Shown here: positions 14,733-25,203 of the stretch, piece after piece
How positions within the stretch are numbered: the stretch's first letter is position 1
How the letters are laid out: the number at the start of each line of letters is the position of its first letter
Origin: Oxalobacteraceae bacterium
GTDB lineage: Bacteria; Pseudomonadota; Gammaproteobacteria; Burkholderiales; Burkholderiaceae_D
Direction of reading: 5' to 3'
Assembly: GCA_947466695.1 (NCBI GenBank)
Contig: CANIFC010000012.1
Span: 1-32,993 of the forward strand
Length of the DNA stretch: 32,993 bases
Notes under the pieces: model-generated
The model's input: the letters and a program-made list of their open reading frames with translations, nothing else
The model's database searches: none
Told to the model about the DNA's origin: nothing
Position numbers and translations under genes: made by a program

Positions 14733-15530
14733 ATGAAAACGAACACAATCCGATGCGCCCTTGCATTTGCCGCAGTAACGGCCGTCTTACCTAGCCTGGT
14801 CCAGGCAGCGCCTATTGTGCTGACCGGCACTATCCGTGATTTCAACTTCTACAACACGACATTCGGCGGCGTCGCCGGACACGTTGATTTTGAAAACAAA
14901 ATGGGCGACGACCGGGGAATTGTCCAGAATCAGCTGGGCGCCGACGGCAAGCCAGTCTACAATTCGGCGAACTCGAACCCGACAGTCAGCAGCGCCGCCT
15001 CTTTTTACCAGTGGTACCATGATGATCCTACAGTCAACAAAACTGGCTCCTTGCAGATCACGCTCAACCCGATCAGTTCTGGCTCAACCATCTACGGTTA
15101 CACCAATAACTCGTTCTTTCCAGCTGACGGCAAGTTACTCAATCAGACCAACGGTGGACATAATTTTGGCTTCACAACAGAGTTTCACACCCTGTTCACC
15201 TACATGACGGCCAATAACGACACCTTTAACTTTGCCGGCGATGACGACGTATTCGTGTTCATCAATGGAAAATTGGCTCTTGACCTGGGTGGCGTACACG
15301 CTTCCGAAACAGGGAACTTTAACCTCAACAATATTAAAACTGCTTTCGGACTGGTAGATGGCAGCAACTATTCGCTCGATATATTCCAGGCAGAACGTCA
15401 TACCGTTGCCTCTAATTTCAGCATGCAAACGTCATTGCAGCTCAATTCCGTACCGGAACCAGGCTCGCTGGCTCTGATGGGACTGGCGCTGATCGGCCTC
15501 GTTGGTAGCCAGTTACGCAGGAAACAATAA
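14733..15530 (+). CDS. Fibro-slime domain protein with PEP-CTERM sorting signal
   Basis: 265 aa. The signal peptide (about 1-25) ends in LPSLVQAAP. The body has features of the fibro-slime domain: LTGTIRDFNFYN near the start, then FHTLFTYMTANNDTFNFAGDDDVFVFINGKLALDLGG, a PA14-like beta-sandwich with an acidic GDDDVFVF loop, and LDIFQAERHT. The C-terminus (240-265) has VPEPGSLALMGLALIGLVG followed by RRK: the PEP motif, one membrane helix and a basic tail that exosortase recognises and cleaves. The protein is thus exported, probably anchored or released into extracellular polymer. It is preceded by a sigma-54 promoter and only a weak purine-rich ribosome site. No exosortase gene lies in the window, so sorting must be provided from elsewhere. 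Confidence 0.93.
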   Translation: MKTNTIRCALAFAAVTAVLPSLVQAAPIVLTGTIRDFNFYNTTFGGVAGHVDFENKMGDDRGIVQNQLGADGKPVYNSANSNPTVSSAASFYQWYHDDPTVNKTGSLQITLNPISSGSTIYGYTNNSFFPADGKLLNQTNGGHNFGFTTEFHTLFTYMTANNDTFNFAGDDDVFVFINGKLALDLGGVHASETGNFNLNNIKTAFGLVDGSNYSLDIFQAERHTVASNFSMQTSLQLNSVPEPGSLALMGLALIGLVGSQLRRKQ

Positions 15531-15544
15531 GCGGATAAGTATCG

Positions 15545-15570
15545 TCGCTTACCCAAGGAAGGGTAAGCGA
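15545..15570. terminator. Hairpin between convergent genes
   Basis: TCGCTTACCC (15545-15554) and GGGTAAGCGA (15561-15570) form a perfect 10-bp stem with loop AAGGAA, 14 bp after the PEP-CTERM stop. There is no T-run, so it may be an RNA 3'-end stem. Confidence 0.6.
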
Positions 15571-15583
15571 TTCATGGCCGATT

Positions 15584-15625
15584 CGTGGCTTCAAGTGGCG
15601 CAAGCATGCTTCACTGGAAGCCACG
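15584..15625. terminator. Second hairpin between convergent genes
   Basis: CGTGGCTTC (15584-15592) pairs with GAAGCCACG (15617-15625), extended inward by AGTG/CACT after one mismatch. A TATTTTT run follows at 15631-15637 on the plus strand. It could end transcription of the PEP-CTERM gene. Confidence 0.6.
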
Positions 15626-15653
15626 ACTGGTATTTTTCATTCCGGCTTACCGC

Positions 15654-17129
15654 TCAGGGCGTGCTGCGCCAGCCACCACCCAGCGACTGGATCAACGCTA
15701 CGGCCGTCGTCTGACGGTCCGCCTGCGCTTGCACCAGAGCGCGTCTGGCCGATAGCGCCGTTGCCTGCGCCGTCACCACTTCGGTGTAGTTCACCTGCCC
15801 TGCCTTGTAGCGGTTCAGCAGTTGCGTCTCAACCTGGTCGGCCGCGTCCGAAACCTCACGGCGCAAGACCTGCTGCTGCGTCAATACGCGCGTGGCTGAA
15901 AGCTGATTCTCAACGTCACCAAAGGCAACCAGTACGGTCTGGCGATAACGCGCGACTGCCACCTGATGCTGCGCCTCGGCACCGGCTACTGCAGCGCGTG
16001 TGGCACCACCGTTAAAGAGGGTTTGCGCTGCACTCAGGCCAAACGACCAGACCGCATTGGATACATTAAACAACTGGGCCACTTCACTGACATTGGTGCC
16101 GTAAGATCCGGACAGGCCGATATTGGGATAATAGGCCGCCCGCGCGATACCGATCTGCTCATTGGCCAGCGCCACCAGGCGCTCTGCTGCGGCGATATCG
16201 GGACGGCGTTGCAACAGTGCCGATGGCACGCCAGCCGGCACGTCCGGTACCGTCACTTGCCAGGGCGCTGACACCAGCGTGAAATCGGCCGGGGCCTTGC
16301 CCAGCAAAATGGCGATGGCATGTTCGAGCTGGGCGCGCTGGCGTGTCAGCGACAGTGCGTCCACCCTGGCACTGGCCAGTTGCGTCTGCGCCTGCAGCAC
16401 ATCAGATCTGGCCGCAATACCGGCGTCAAAACGATTTTGCGTAATCTGCAAGACCCGCTGATAGCCTTCAATGGTCGCGTCCAGCAGCGCCCTTTGCGCA
16501 TCGGTCTGGCGCAAGGAAAAATAGTTGATGGCCAGTTCACCCTGGGCCGACAGGCGCGCTGCCGCCAGGTCAGCGGCACTGGCCTGGGCACTGGCGTCCG
16601 CCGCATTGACACCGGCGCGCAGGCGACCCCAGATATCGGGCTCCCAACTGCCACCGATGTTAAGGCGATACGCGTTTTCCGGGCCACCCGAATTACCGGA
16701 ATTGACCACGCCACCGACGACGGTGGAGCGGCCAGAGCCACTGGAGCCACCGCTACGGTCGCCGTTGGTAGTAATTGACACCGTTGGGAACAACGTGGCG
16801 CGTTGCTGCTGCACCAGCGAACGCGCCTGGGCATACGACGCCACTGCCGCTGCTACGTTCTGGTTGGAGACCTCGATGGAAGCGGCAAATTCATTGAGCA
16901 TGGGATCACCAAACAGCGTCCACCACGATCCGCGTTCCAGTGTGTCTGCCGGCGCGGCGGGCGACCAGTCACCCGCCTCCTTGAACACTGTCGGTTGCGG
17001 CGTGTCCGGGCGCTGATAGACCGGGCCGACGGCGCAGCCGCTGACCAGTGCAGCGGCAAGAGCCATCACAGACAATTGGAAATGAAGTCGCCGGCGGAAA
17101 GGTGGAATCGTACGCATAGTTTTACTCAT
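15654..17129 (-). CDS. opmB: Outer-membrane efflux lipoprotein, NodT/OprM-OpmB family
   Basis: 491 aa. Signal peptide with lipobox LVSGC; the lipidated residue is Cys32. It is followed by CAVGPVYQRPDTP, the typical NodT-family start. Two repeats of the outer-membrane efflux protein domain follow, rich in long helices (e.g. AAAVASYAQARSLVQQQRATLFPTV and RQTVLVAFGDVENQLSATRVL), forming the TolC-like alpha-barrel. It is the exit duct for the RND permeases encoded immediately upstream; its ATG overlaps the second permease stop by 4 bp. Order and family match muxABC-opmB of Pseudomonas, so the symbol is by analogy. The short linker SGGSSGSGRSTV (~130-141) is low complexity. Confidence 0.92.
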   Translation of the reverse strand: MSKTMRTIPPFRRRLHFQLSVMALAAALVSGCAVGPVYQRPDTPQPTVFKEAGDWSPAAPADTLERGSWWTLFGDPMLNEFAASIEVSNQNVAAAVASYAQARSLVQQQRATLFPTVSITTNGDRSGGSSGSGRSTVVGGVVNSGNSGGPENAYRLNIGGSWEPDIWGRLRAGVNAADASAQASAADLAAARLSAQGELAINYFSLRQTDAQRALLDATIEGYQRVLQITQNRFDAGIAARSDVLQAQTQLASARVDALSLTRQRAQLEHAIAILLGKAPADFTLVSAPWQVTVPDVPAGVPSALLQRRPDIAAAERLVALANEQIGIARAAYYPNIGLSGSYGTNVSEVAQLFNVSNAVWSFGLSAAQTLFNGGATRAAVAGAEAQHQVAVARYRQTVLVAFGDVENQLSATRVLTQQQVLRREVSDAADQVETQLLNRYKAGQVNYTEVVTAQATALSARRALVQAQADRQTTAVALIQSLGGGWRSTP

Positions 17130-20100
17130 TTGGGTGTGGACGACAGTGCGTCATCTTGCAGATGGCCCAGCTCACGTTCGGCCGGGCTGCGGTGGCGTAA
17201 CTTATCGAGCAGGATGTAGACAACCGGGGTGGTCAGCAAAGTCAGGATCTGGCTCACGACCAGACCACCGATGATGGCCACGCCTAGCGGCCGGCGCAGT
17301 TCCGAGCCTTCGCCAAAACCGATCGCCAGCGGCAAGGCGCCCAGCGCTGCAGCCAGCGTCGTCATCAGGATAGGACGGAAGCGCAGCAGGCAGGCTTCGC
17401 GTACGGCATCAAACGGCGAGAGCCCGCGCGAGCGCTCCGCCTCCAGGGCAAAGTCGATGATCATGATGGCATTTTTCTTGACGATCCCCAGCAACAGGAA
17501 TACCCCGATCAGCGCAATGATGGAAAATTCCATGTCGAACAGCAGCAGCGCCAGCACCGCGCCGACACCCGCAGAGGGCAAGGTAGAGAGCACAGTGACA
17601 GGATGTACCAGACTTTCGTACAAGATACCGAGCACAATATAGATCACGACGATGGCGGCGGCGATCAGCAAGGGTTGCTGGTCGTTGGACTCCTGCGCTG
17701 CCCGCGCCGTGCCCTCAAAACTGCCCCGCACATTGGTCGGCATACCAATATCGGCTTCAGCCTGTTTCAGCGCCGCCTTGCCGTCTTCCAGATTGCTGCC
17801 CTCGGCCAGGTTAAACGAGACCGTGGTGGCCAGTTCGCCATCCTGATGGCTGATGGAGGTCGGGGTCGAACCCTCGGCAAAACTGGCGATGGCGGACAGC
17901 GGCACCATCTTGGTCGCCGCTCCGCTCAGGGCCTGGCCACTGGACGGATCGCGTGACGCACCGAGGTTGACGGGGGCCGCATTCGCCGTAGTATTGGCCG
18001 AGACGAACGGCTTGGAAGGCACATACACATCCTTGAGCGCTTCCGGCGTCTGTGCATATTGCGGCGCAACGCCCATGATCACGTGATACTGATTCAGCTC
18101 ATCGTAAATGGTCGCCACCTGACGCTGGCCAAAGCCGTTGTAAAGCGCATTATCGACGTCGCGGGTTCCGATCCCGAGCTTGGTCGCGCTATCCTTGTCG
18201 ATCGTCACGAAGGTCTCGACTCCGTTTTCTTCCTGATCGGTATCCACGTCGATCAACTCCGGCTGCTTTTTCATGGCCTCGGCGAGCCTGCCGGCCCACA
18301 GTTTCAGGTCCGCGCTGTTATCACTCTTGAGCGTGTACTGATAGGTCGAGTTGGAGGAGCGCCCGCCCATGCGTAAATCCTGCACCGGGTTGAGGTACAG
18401 CGATACTCCGGTCACCAGCGCGAGCTTGGGTCGCAGGCGCGCAATCACGGCCTGGCCGCCGTCGCTCCGCTCTGAGACTGGCTTGAGATTGATGAACATG
18501 AATCCACCGCCGGCCCTGCCACCACCAGTAAAGCCGACCACAGTCGCCACTGCCGGATCAGCCCGGATAATATCGACCAGCTCTTTGAGCTTGCCTTGCA
18601 TGGCCTTGAACGAGATACTCTGGTCAGCGCGTACGCCGCCATTGATCTGGCCGGTATCTTGCCGGGGAAAAAATCCTTTTGGCGCAGCGCTGAACAGATA
18701 CACGTTCAGGCCAATGACGAACAGCAGGATGACCATCACCAGACCCTGGCTGGCAAGCGCCCAGTCGAGCGAATGGCGGTAGCCTGCGAGTAACTTGTCG
18801 AAACCGCGCTCGGCCCATTGCGCCAACCTGCCCGGAGGACGTTCCAGCCCACCGGGCTTGAGCAGCCAGGCGCACATCATGGGCGTTGTTGTCAGCGAAA
18901 TGACGAGTGAAATCAGGACTGCCGCAGACAGCGTTACCGCAAATTCGCGGAACAGGCGACCGACCTGGCCGCCCATGAACAGCAGCGGAATGAACACCGC
19001 CACCAGCGACAGGCTGATCGAGAGCACCGTAAAGCCAACCTCGCGCGCGCCCAGCAGCGCAGCCTGCATGCGATCCATGCCCTGCTCAATGTGGCGGGTG
19101 GTGTTTTCCAGCACCACAATGGCATCGTCGACGACAAAACCGGTGGCCACCGTGAGCGCCATCAGGCTCAGGTTATTGAGGCTAAAGCCGAGCAGGTACA
19201 TCACACAGAAAGTGCCCAGCAGCGATACCACGGTAGCGACCGCAGGCACAATGGTGGCCCGCACGCTGCGTAAAAATACGCTCACCACCAGCACGACCAG
19301 CAAGACGGAAATCATCAGGGTGATCTCGATTTCGTGCAGCGAGGCGCGAATCGAGTTGGTGCTGTCAGAGGCCACCTCAAGCTTCACATCACCCGGCAAC
19401 TGCGCCTGCAAGGTCGGCAATAACGCGCGGATACCATCGACAGTTTCGATGACGTTGGCGCCCGGCTGACGCGTCACCAGCACAATGACGGCAGGATCAC
19501 CGTTGAATAATCCCAGCGTATTGATATTTTCAACGCTGTCGATCACCTTGGCCACATCATCGAGCCGGATGGCGGCGCCATCGCGCCAGGCTACGACCAG
19601 ACTGCGGTAATCGACCGCTTTGCGCCCGCCGGTAGTACCGCTGGCTTGCGAATAAATTTGCAAATGGTTGCCGTTGCCCTCGATCGCTCCCTTGGGCCGG
19701 TTGGCGTTGGTCGCCTGAATCGCGGCGCGCACGTCTTCCATCGAGACGCCATAGCGGTTGAGTGCATACGGTAGCAGGTCAACCCGGACCGCAGGCAGCG
19801 AACCGCCGCCAATTTCGACGTCGCCCACACCTTTGACCTGGGCCAGCTTTTGCTGCACCAAGTTGGTCACGGTTTCATAAATCTGGCCTGGCGTACGGGT
19901 CTTGGAAGTGAGCGCCAGAATCATGACCGGCGCATCCGACGGATTGGCCTTGCGGTAAGTCGGATTGCTGCGCAAGGTTGCGGGCAGATCGACCCGGGCC
20001 GCATTGATAGCCGCCTGCACTTCGCGCGCGGCCGAGTCAATCTTGCGGTTGAGGTCAAACTGCAGACTAATGCGGGCCGAACCGCTGCGGCTGGAAGAGG

Positions 20101-20341
20101 TCATTTCGTTGACGCCGGAGATCACCCCGAGACGCCGTTCCAGCGGCGTTGCCACACTGCTTGACATGGTTTCCGGACTGGCTCCCGGCAACGAGGCATT
20201 GACCGAGATGGTCGGATAATCGACCTGAGGCAACGGCGACACCGGCAGCACAAAAAACGCGCCGATGCCAGCCAATGCAATCCCCAGCGTCAGGAGAACG
20301 GTGGCGATCGGCCTGCGGACAAACGGTTCCGACAGGTTCAT
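17126..20341 (-). CDS. muxC: RND efflux permease, MuxC/MdtC type
   Basis: 1,071 aa, twelve membrane helices expected in the usual RND layout (1+5, large periplasmic loop, 1+5). The proton-relay pair Asp405-Asp406 is intact in [13 protein letters not shown]. Ends of the two halves show the family motifs [10 protein letters not shown] and [20 protein letters not shown]. It forms a heterotrimer with the MuxB-like permease and drives drug or metabolite export with the proton gradient. It is slightly longer than E. coli MdtC; part of the excess is a Ser/Ala-rich periplasmic segment around residues 780-830 ([20 protein letters not shown]). Start and stop codons each overlap neighbours by 4 bp, so the three genes are translationally coupled. 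Substrate not predictable. Confidence 0.94.
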   Translation of the reverse strand: MNLSEPFVRRPIATVLLTLGIALAGIGAFFVLPVSPLPQVDYPTISVNASLPGASPETMSSSVATPLERRLGVISGVNEMTSSSRSGSARISLQFDLNRKIDSAAREVQAAINAARVDLPATLRSNPTYRKANPSDAPVMILALTSKTRTPGQIYETVTNLVQQKLAQVKGVGDVEIGGGSLPAVRVDLLPYALNRYGVSMEDVRAAIQATNANRPKGAIEGNGNHLQIYSQASGTTGGRKAVDYRSLVVAWRDGAAIRLDDVAKVIDSVENINTLGLFNGDPAVIVLVTRQPGANVIETVDGIRALLPTLQAQLPGDVKLEVASDSTNSIRASLHEIEITLMISVLLVVLVVSVFLRSVRATIVPAVATVVSLLGTFCVMYLLGFSLNNLSLMALTVATGFVVDDAIVVLENTTRHIEQGMDRMQAALLGAREVGFTVLSISLSLVAVFIPLLFMGGQVGRLFREFAVTLSAAVLISLVISLTTTPMMCAWLLKPGGLERPPGRLAQWAERGFDKLLAGYRHSLDWALASQGLVMVILLFVIGLNVYLFSAAPKGFFPRQDTGQINGGVRADQSISFKAMQGKLKELVDIIRADPAVATVVGFTGGGRAGGGFMFINLKPVSERSDGGQAVIARLRPKLALVTGVSLYLNPVQDLRMGGRSSNSTYQYTLKSDNSADLKLWAGRLAEAMKKQPELIDVDTDQEENGVETFVTIDKDSATKLGIGTRDVDNALYNGFGQRQVATIYDELNQYHVIMGVAPQYAQTPEALKDVYVPSKPFVSANTTANAAPVNLGASRDPSSGQALSGAATKMVPLSAIASFAEGSTPTSISHQDGELATTVSFNLAEGSNLEDGKAALKQAEADIGMPTNVRGSFEGTARAAQESNDQQPLLIAAAIVVIYIVLGILYESLVHPVTVLSTLPSAGVGAVLALLLFDMEFSIIALIGVFLLLGIVKKNAIMIIDFALEAERSRGLSPFDAVREACLLRFRPILMTTLAAALGALPLAIGFGEGSELRRPLGVAIIGGLVVSQILTLLTTPVVYILLDKLRHRSPAERELGHLQDDALSSTPK

Positions 20342-23300
20342 GGTACCGCCTCGCCGGAAACCTTCGCAGGGTTGCCTTCAGACTGATCTGTACTACGGCC
20401 TGACCAGCGTCGCGCCATACGGTCGAAACCAAGATAAATCACCGGCGTCGTGAACAGGGTCAATACCTGGCTCACGATCAGTCCGCCGAAAATAGCCAGA
20501 CCCAGCGGACGGCGCAACTCGGCGCCATCGCCCCAGCCCAGCATCAGTGGGACCGCAGCAAACAGCGCTGCCAGCGTCGTCATCAGGATCGGACGCAGGC
20601 GCAGCATGGCCGCCTGCTGGATCGCGTCACGTGGCGACTTGCCTTCGTCGCGCTCGGCCTCAATGGCAAAGTCGATCATCATGATGGCGTTTTTCTTGAC
20701 AATACCAATGAGCAAAATAATGCCGATAATGCCGATCACGCCCAGCCCCTGGCCGCTGATCATCAGCGCCAGCAAGGCGCCGACACCGGCTGAGGGCAAG
20801 GTCGACAGGATCGTCAGCGGATGGATATAGCTCTCATAAAGTACACCGAGCACGATGTAGACGCAGACCATCGCGGCCATGATCAGCCAGAGCTGGTTCG
20901 ACAGCGAAGACTGGAACGCGCCGGCGGCACCGAGAAAGCTCATCGTGACCGTTTGAGGCAGCTTGATCTCGGCTGCCGCGGCGCGGATCGCATCGACTGA
21001 CTGACCCAGCGAAGTGCCGGGCGCAGTATCAAAACCGATGGTAGTCGAAGGGTATTGCGCCACGTGGGTGATCTGCAGCGGCGCCGGCTCTTCCGTGATG
21101 CTGGCCACGGCTGAGAGTGGAGTCGATTTGCCCGAGCCGGTGCGCAACGGCAACTGGGCCAGCGCCGCAATCGACATCGCCTCATCGCGCCTGGCTTCGA
21201 GGATCACGCGGTACTGGTTGGTCTCGGTAAAAATAGTCGAGACGATACGCTGGCCGTAGGCGCTGTAGAGGGCATCATCAATGGAGGCGGCGGTAATCGA
21301 CAGGCGCGAGGCACTGTCGCGGTCAATATTGACAAAGGCCGCAGTGCCGGTGGCACCGGCGTCGGTAGTCACATTGCGAACCTGCTCGCGACCCTTCAGA
21401 TTTTGTACCAGCTTGTGCGCCCATTCGGTCACCGTGGCGCTATCGGCACCCTCGATCGAGACGCGATACTGCGTCGGCCCGGTTTCGGCATCAATCGTCA
21501 GATCCTGGGTCGGCTGCAAATACAGAGTGACGCCCGGCACCTGAGCGACGCGCTCACGCAGGCGCTGCATGATGACGTCCTGACTATCTGAACGCTCCGG
21601 GCTAAGGTTGATGAGCATGCTGCCGGTATGGAGCATGGTGTTGTTCGCCGCATCGACGCCCACATTGGAACTCAGTGTCGCCACATCCGGGTCGGCCAGG
21701 ATCGCCTTGGCAGCAGCCTGCTGCAACTCGGCCATACCCGCGTACGAAATGGCCTGGCGCGCTTCTACCCGTGCCTGTAACTGGCCGGTATCCTGAGTCG
21801 GGAACAAGCCTTTCGGAATCACGATGTAGAGCAGCACCGTCAGCGCCAGCGTGGCAAATGCAGCCAGCAGGGTCAGGCTCTGGTGTTCCAGCACCCAATC
21901 GAGTGAATGGCCGTAGCGCACGATCACGCGATCAAAAAAGGCCTGGGTCTTGCGCGCCAGGGCATTGGGTTTTTCTTCCTCACGGCTCAGCAGCCAGCGG
22001 GCCGACATCATCGGCACCAGCGTGAGCGAAACGACCGCCGAGAGCAAAATGGTGATCGCCAGGGTCATGGCAAACTCGCGGAACAAGCGGCCCACAATGT
22101 CACCCATGAACAGCAGCGGAATCAATACCGCCAGCAGCGAGATCGTGAGCGAAATAATGGTAAAACCGATCTGCGCGGCACCCTTGATCGCCGCGTCCAT
22201 CGGGCTGTAGCCTTTTTCAATGTAGCGCGCGATATTCTCGATCATGACGATCGCATCATCGACCACGAAACCGGTTGCGATGGTGAGCGCCATCAGGCTC
22301 AGGTTATTGAGGCTGTAGCCGAGCAGGTACATGGCACCAAAAGCACCAATGAGCGAAATGGGTACTGCAAGGCTGGCGATGATGGTGGCCCGGATACTGT
22401 GCAGAAAGGCAAAGATCACCAGCACCACCAGCACGACGGCCAGTAGCAGCTCAAGTTCAACGTGACTGACCGAGGCGCGGATACCGGTGGTGCGGTCACT
22501 CAATACATCGAGTTGTACCGACGCCGGCAGTCCTTCCTGTAATTCTGGCAGCAGCGCCTTGATCGCATCAACCGTCGCAATCACATTGGCGCCAGGCTGG
22601 CGTTGCACATTGAGAATAATGGCCGGCTTGAGGCCGGACCAGGCCGCCAGCCGGACGTTTTCCGCGCTGTCGACCACTTGCGCCACGTTCGACAAGCGCA
22701 CTGGCGCACCATTGCGGTAAGCCACGATCAGATTCTTGTACTCGGGAGCGGTCAGCAACTGGTCGTTGGCATTGATGGTATAAGCCCGGGTCGGACCGTC
22801 AAAACTGCCCTTGGCGCTATTGGCATTTGCCGCCGAAATCGCTGTCCGCAGGGTGTCCAGCCCCAGACCATAGGCCGCGAGCGATTCGGTATCGGCCTGA
22901 ATGCGTACCGCCGGCCGTTGCCCGCCACTGAGCGAGACCAGGCCAACACCGCTGACCTGGCTGATCTTCAGCGCCAGGCGCGTATTGGCCAGATTCTGCA
23001 CTTCCGTCAGGGCTACCGAATCGGATGTAATGGCCAGCGTCAGTACCGGCGCATCAGCCGGATTGACCTTGGCGTAGACCGGTGGTGCCGGTAAATCTGC
23101 CGGCAACAGTGAGCCGCCGGCGTTGATCGCGGCCTGCACTTCCTGTTCTGCGACATCAAGCGTCTGGCCAAGGCCAAACTGCAGGGTCACGACCGACACC
23201 CCGGCAGCACTGGTTGAACTCATGCGCGCCAGACCGGACATCTGGCCGAACTGGCGTTCCAGCGGCGCTGTGACGGTGCGTGCCATGACTTCCGGACTGG

Positions 23301-23460
23301 CGCCCGGATAGAGCGTCTGTACCTGGATCGTCGGAAAATCAACCTGCGGCAACGCTGACAGCGGCAGCATTTTAAAGCCGACCAGACCCGCCAGCACAAT
23401 GGCCAGCATCAGCAGCGAGGTTGCTACCGGACGCTTGATAAAGGGGGCTGACGGATTCAT
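20338..23460 (-). CDS. muxB: RND efflux permease, MuxB/MdtB type
   Basis: 1,040 aa, standard length. Starts [20 protein letters not shown], typical of MdtB/MuxB (first membrane helix at ~12-30). The proton-relay residues Asp401-Asp402 lie in [13 protein letters not shown], and [21 protein letters not shown] marks the second half. It pairs with the downstream MuxC-like protein as the heteromeric inner-membrane pump. It starts 34 bp after the adaptor gene stop and ends overlapping muxC by 4 bp. In E. coli the equivalent MdtABC is under BaeSR control and exports bile salts, novobiocin and some metals; no regulator is visible here. Confidence 0.94.
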   Translation of the reverse strand: MNPSAPFIKRPVATSLLMLAIVLAGLVGFKMLPLSALPQVDFPTIQVQTLYPGASPEVMARTVTAPLERQFGQMSGLARMSSTSAAGVSVVTLQFGLGQTLDVAEQEVQAAINAGGSLLPADLPAPPVYAKVNPADAPVLTLAITSDSVALTEVQNLANTRLALKISQVSGVGLVSLSGGQRPAVRIQADTESLAAYGLGLDTLRTAISAANANSAKGSFDGPTRAYTINANDQLLTAPEYKNLIVAYRNGAPVRLSNVAQVVDSAENVRLAAWSGLKPAIILNVQRQPGANVIATVDAIKALLPELQEGLPASVQLDVLSDRTTGIRASVSHVELELLLAVVLVVLVIFAFLHSIRATIIASLAVPISLIGAFGAMYLLGYSLNNLSLMALTIATGFVVDDAIVMIENIARYIEKGYSPMDAAIKGAAQIGFTIISLTISLLAVLIPLLFMGDIVGRLFREFAMTLAITILLSAVVSLTLVPMMSARWLLSREEEKPNALARKTQAFFDRVIVRYGHSLDWVLEHQSLTLLAAFATLALTVLLYIVIPKGLFPTQDTGQLQARVEARQAISYAGMAELQQAAAKAILADPDVATLSSNVGVDAANNTMLHTGSMLINLSPERSDSQDVIMQRLRERVAQVPGVTLYLQPTQDLTIDAETGPTQYRVSIEGADSATVTEWAHKLVQNLKGREQVRNVTTDAGATGTAAFVNIDRDSASRLSITAASIDDALYSAYGQRIVSTIFTETNQYRVILEARRDEAMSIAALAQLPLRTGSGKSTPLSAVASITEEPAPLQITHVAQYPSTTIGFDTAPGTSLGQSVDAIRAAAAEIKLPQTVTMSFLGAAGAFQSSLSNQLWLIMAAMVCVYIVLGVLYESYIHPLTILSTLPSAGVGALLALMISGQGLGVIGIIGIILLIGIVKKNAIMMIDFAIEAERDEGKSPRDAIQQAAMLRLRPILMTTLAALFAAVPLMLGWGDGAELRRPLGLAIFGGLIVSQVLTLFTTPVIYLGFDRMARRWSGRSTDQSEGNPAKVSGEAVP

Positions 23461-23494
23461 CCGGCCACCTTGCCAAACACTCCTGCGAGCTTAC

Positions 23495-24901
23495 TCATTG
23501 TTCCGCTTTCTGACGCTGACGACGGCCTTCGCCAGCGGCAGGTAAGGTAGAGGATGCAGGTGCAGCTTCTGGTGCAGCTTCTGGTGCAGCTTCTGTTGCC
23601 GATGCAGGTACCGCAACTGCTGCACCTGTCGCTGGCATCGCTGAAGCTGCAGTGGTGGACGCTGCTGCCGGCCCCGCTGCGCCGCCACGGCGACGTCCGC
23701 CTCCTGCCATCATCGGCTTATCACCCGGCAGGGTTACCTTGGAGCCGTCCTTGAGCCGGTCGGCACCTTCCGTAATCACTTGCTCACCCTCTTTCAAGCC
23801 ACTCTTGACCTCGACATTTTCAATTGTGGCCTGCCCCCGTACGACCGGTCGCAACGCCACGGTACGCTCTTTGGCATTGAGTACGTAGACAAAATCACCG
23901 GCACTGCCATGCCGCAATGCGGTCACCGGCACCATGATGGCGTCTTTGATGACAGTGAGTTCCAGCCGCAGATTAACAAACTGACTAGGGAAAAGCGCCT
24001 GCCCTGCGTTAGCGAAACGAGCCTTTGCACGGACCGTACCGGTCTGCACATCCACCTGATTATCGAGCGCGGCAAACTTGCCGGTCTCCAGCGTTTTGCT
24101 ACGGGTGCGGTCCAGCGCAATGGCAGTCAGGCTGGCGTTTTGCACGATGCGCGCCTGCAACTCAGGTACGCGATCCTGTGGTACGGCAAATTCCACATCC
24201 ACCGGCGAGAGCTGCGTGATGACGGCAATGCCGTTGGTATCACCACTGCCGACGAGGTTACCGAGATCAATCACGCGCAGGCCGACGCGGCCGGTAATGG
24301 GTGCGGTAATCTGGGTAAAGCTCAGATTCAGTTTGGCCATTCCTTCAGCGGCACGGTCGGTCATGACCGTCCCCTCAAGTTGCTTGACCAGCGCGGTCTG
24401 GGTATCTGCCTCCTGACGCGCAATCGAATCTTGTTCCAGCAACGTACGGTAACGTACCAGCGTCACGCGGGCGCTGTCTAGCTGCGCCTCGTCACGCTGA
24501 CGCTGTCCGGCGGCCTGCAGCAACGCCATCTCAAACGGGCGCGGATCAATCACGGCCAGTACCTGACCGGCTTTCACCAACTGCCCTTCACTGAAGTTGA
24601 TTTTTATCAGGATACCGGACACTTGCGGCCTGACGGTGGCAGTGGCGGCGGCTGTTACCGTGCCTAGCGCATCGAGCATGATCGGAATATCGGTTTTTTT
24701 GGCAGTCGCCACACCCACCGTTGTCGCCGGCGTACCGCGCCTGCCGCCGGCGCCAGATGCGGCGTCTTCGGACGGATGGAGCAGATACCAGGTCAGTGCG
24801 CCCAGTGCGGCCATCACCAGCACGGCGATGATGCCACCGATGAGTCTGGAACGGCGGCTGCGCGGTTGAGAAGGGGGTGTGGTGGTGACGGGCGACTCCA
24901 T
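23495..24901 (-). CDS. muxA: RND periplasmic adaptor, MuxA/MdtA type
   Basis: 468 aa from the ATG at 24899-24901, preceded by AGGATATGC; a longer frame to 24994 adds residues without a ribosome site. A membrane anchor lies at ~20-41 (LIGGIIAVLVMAALGALTWYLL). Barrel-sandwich, helical hairpin and beta-barrel domains follow, with TAAATATVRPQVSGILIKI, VLAVIDPRPFEMAL and LSFTQITAPITGRVGLR as family landmarks. The C-terminal ~55 residues are an Ala/Pro/Glu-rich tail encoded partly by a tandem repeat, then a basic end (GRRQRQK). It links the permeases to the outer-membrane channel. First gene of the four-gene operon. Confidence 0.94.
   Translation of the reverse strand: MESPVTTTPPSQPRSRRSRLIGGIIAVLVMAALGALTWYLLHPSEDAASGAGGRRGTPATTVGVATAKKTDIPIMLDALGTVTAAATATVRPQVSGILIKINFSEGQLVKAGQVLAVIDPRPFEMALLQAAGQRQRDEAQLDSARVTLVRYRTLLEQDSIARQEADTQTALVKQLEGTVMTDRAAEGMAKLNLSFTQITAPITGRVGLRVIDLGNLVGSGDTNGIAVITQLSPVDVEFAVPQDRVPELQARIVQNASLTAIALDRTRSKTLETGKFAALDNQVDVQTGTVRAKARFANAGQALFPSQFVNLRLELTVIKDAIMVPVTALRHGSAGDFVYVLNAKERTVALRPVVRGQATIENVEVKSGLKEGEQVITEGADRLKDGSKVTLPGDKPMMAGGGRRRGGAAGPAAASTTAASAMPATGAAVAVPASATEAAPEAAPEAAPASSTLPAAGEGRRQRQKAEQ
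23559..23594. repeat. 12-bp in-frame tandem repeat in muxA
   Basis: Three exact copies of GGTGCAGCTTCT. On the coding strand each unit encodes four residues of the E-A-A-P motif near the adaptor C-terminus. Copy changes would alter length without a frameshift. Confidence 0.9.
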
Positions 24902-24964
24902 GCATATCCTTGAATGAAAGGCAAAAAAAAATTTGTGCGCCACTCTATCATGGAGCTCCACCTC

Positions 24965-24988
24965 GCTATGTGTCGTATCGTACATAGC
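24965..24988. promoter_or_regulatory. Possible operator upstream of muxA
   Basis: GCTATGT (24965-24971) and ACATAGC (24982-24988) form a perfect inverted repeat with a 10-nt gap, about 65 bp before the muxA start. Its size and symmetry suit a dimeric repressor such as a TetR or MarR type, but no regulator gene lies nearby. Confidence 0.4.
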
Positions 24989-25103
24989 CGCCATAAAAAT
25001 AAGCCCCTGCGGACAGGATGCAGAGATAAGTGGCTACAAGTTGCTACCAGCCGCTACAAAACGTTACAACTTTAGCATGGCCGGACTTGACCTCAGGGTG
25101 ACG

Positions 25104-25128
25104 GCCGGCAGTGACGATCACTACCGGC
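25104..25128 (-). terminator. Hairpin downstream of the cyclase gene
   Basis: GCCGG-ca-GTGA-cga-TCAC-ta-CCGGC forms a stem with a symmetric internal loop. It lies about 75 bp after the cyclase stop, downstream of T-rich repeats on the minus strand. It may separate cyclase transcription from the efflux operon. Confidence 0.4.
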
Positions 25129-25134
25129 GTGGAC

Positions 25135-25190
25135 TAAAAAGTGTGGGATAAAAAGTGTGGGATAAAAAATGCGGGCTAAGAAGTATGGGC
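25135..25190. repeat. Four 14-bp repeats after the cyclase stop
   Basis: Two exact copies of TAAAAAGTGTGGGA (25135-25162) are followed by two diverged copies, TAAAAAATGCGGGC and TAAGAAGTATGGGC. They give several short T-runs on the minus strand just after the cyclase gene. Confidence 0.85.
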
Positions 25191-25203
25191 TAACAGCACC
25201 AGC

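Larger units (their letters stand above)
24902..25203. other. Intergenic region upstream of the efflux operon
   Basis: About 300 bp between muxA and the cyclase gene, both on the minus strand. It holds an inverted repeat near muxA (24965-24988), a hairpin (25104-25128) and four degenerate 14-bp repeats (25135-25190). No gene is visible. Confidence 0.6.

Noticed and set aside
18795-19469. 224-aa plus-strand open frame opposite muxC
   Set aside because: Ser/Thr-rich antisense shadow of a conserved permease; no start signal.
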